Notes under the pieces: generated by a model
What the model saw: only the letters and a program-made list of their open reading frames with translations
Database searches by the model: none
What the model was told of the DNA's origin: nothing
Assembly: GCA_003154055.1 (NCBI GenBank)
Contig: PMCH01000253.1
Span: forward strand, 9,537 to 16,346
Origin: Acidobacteriaceae bacterium
GTDB lineage: Bacteria; Acidobacteriota; Terriglobia; Terriglobales; Acidobacteriaceae
DNA: 6,810 bases
Reading direction: 5' to 3'
Program-made: the position numbers and the translations under genes
In this document: in pieces, positions 6,667-6,810 of the stretch
How the letters are laid out: every line of letters begins with the position of its first letter
Position numbering within the stretch: position 1 is the first letter of the stretch

Positions 6667-6810
6667 CCAACCGAATTGAAGGGTGTGATTCCAGAGTGCC
6701 TGCCTGCGAAGCTATCGCCGGTCGTTGAGTCAGCGCTTTATGTTTGGGCGAAGGGCAGGGTCCGATTTAAGGCTCTCGGTTTGCAATGTCAGCCCGGACC
6801 ACGCTCAAGT

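Noticed and set aside
6740..6810. Frame open to the right edge from ATG 6740, and another ATG at 6786
   Set aside because: Neither has a ribosome binding site, and fewer than 25 codons are visible, so a gene start cannot be supported.

Overview
The window reads as a piece of a G+C-rich bacterial chromosome, probably from the Acidobacteriota (Terriglobia/Koribacter-like). The basis is the very long exported protein of FG-GAP/VCBS repeats (G-N-G-D-G-T-F-Q type) closed by an ASH/choice-of-anchor-D domain, next to several small exported proteins of styles common in that phylum. This placement is an inference from protein style; there is no rRNA or housekeeping marker. All six supported genes lie on the + strand, and I see no tRNA, rRNA, CRISPR array, transposase or integrase.

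Layout. Positions 2-640 are the 3' end of a beta-propeller gene with about 50-residue repeats, resembling fucose-lectin-type propellers; its 5' end is outside the window. After a 107-nt gap with small inverted repeats and a perfect AGGAGG, 748-3447 encodes an 899-residue exported protein: signal peptide, 14 FG-GAP-like blades (13 with a calcium-type D-x-N-x-D loop) and a C-terminal ASH domain. A 158-nt gap with a possible hairpin leads to 3606-4766, a complete two-domain multicopper oxidase with all copper ligands and clear ceruloplasmin/hephaestin-like sequence. Then come 4883-5539 (exported DUF1579/lipocalin-like protein), 5624-6115 (membrane-targeted small cupin) and 6196-6666 (exported protein of unknown function). 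The last 144 nt (6667-6810) hold no gene I can support.

How the genes may work together. Every product whose N-terminus is visible carries a signal peptide or N-terminal hydrophobic segment, so this is a block of cell-envelope or secreted functions. The two propeller proteins look like adhesion, ligand-binding or surface proteins. The oxidase is predicted to oxidise a small substrate, with Fe(II) the best guess from its ceruloplasmin resemblance, and it is followed by two small barrel-type proteins and one unknown. Gaps of 80-158 nt and separate ribosome binding sites mean a single operon is possible but not shown. No known defence, mobile or biosynthetic system is recognisable. The most notable items are the compact ceruloplasmin-like oxidase and the uncharacterised exported proteins behind it.
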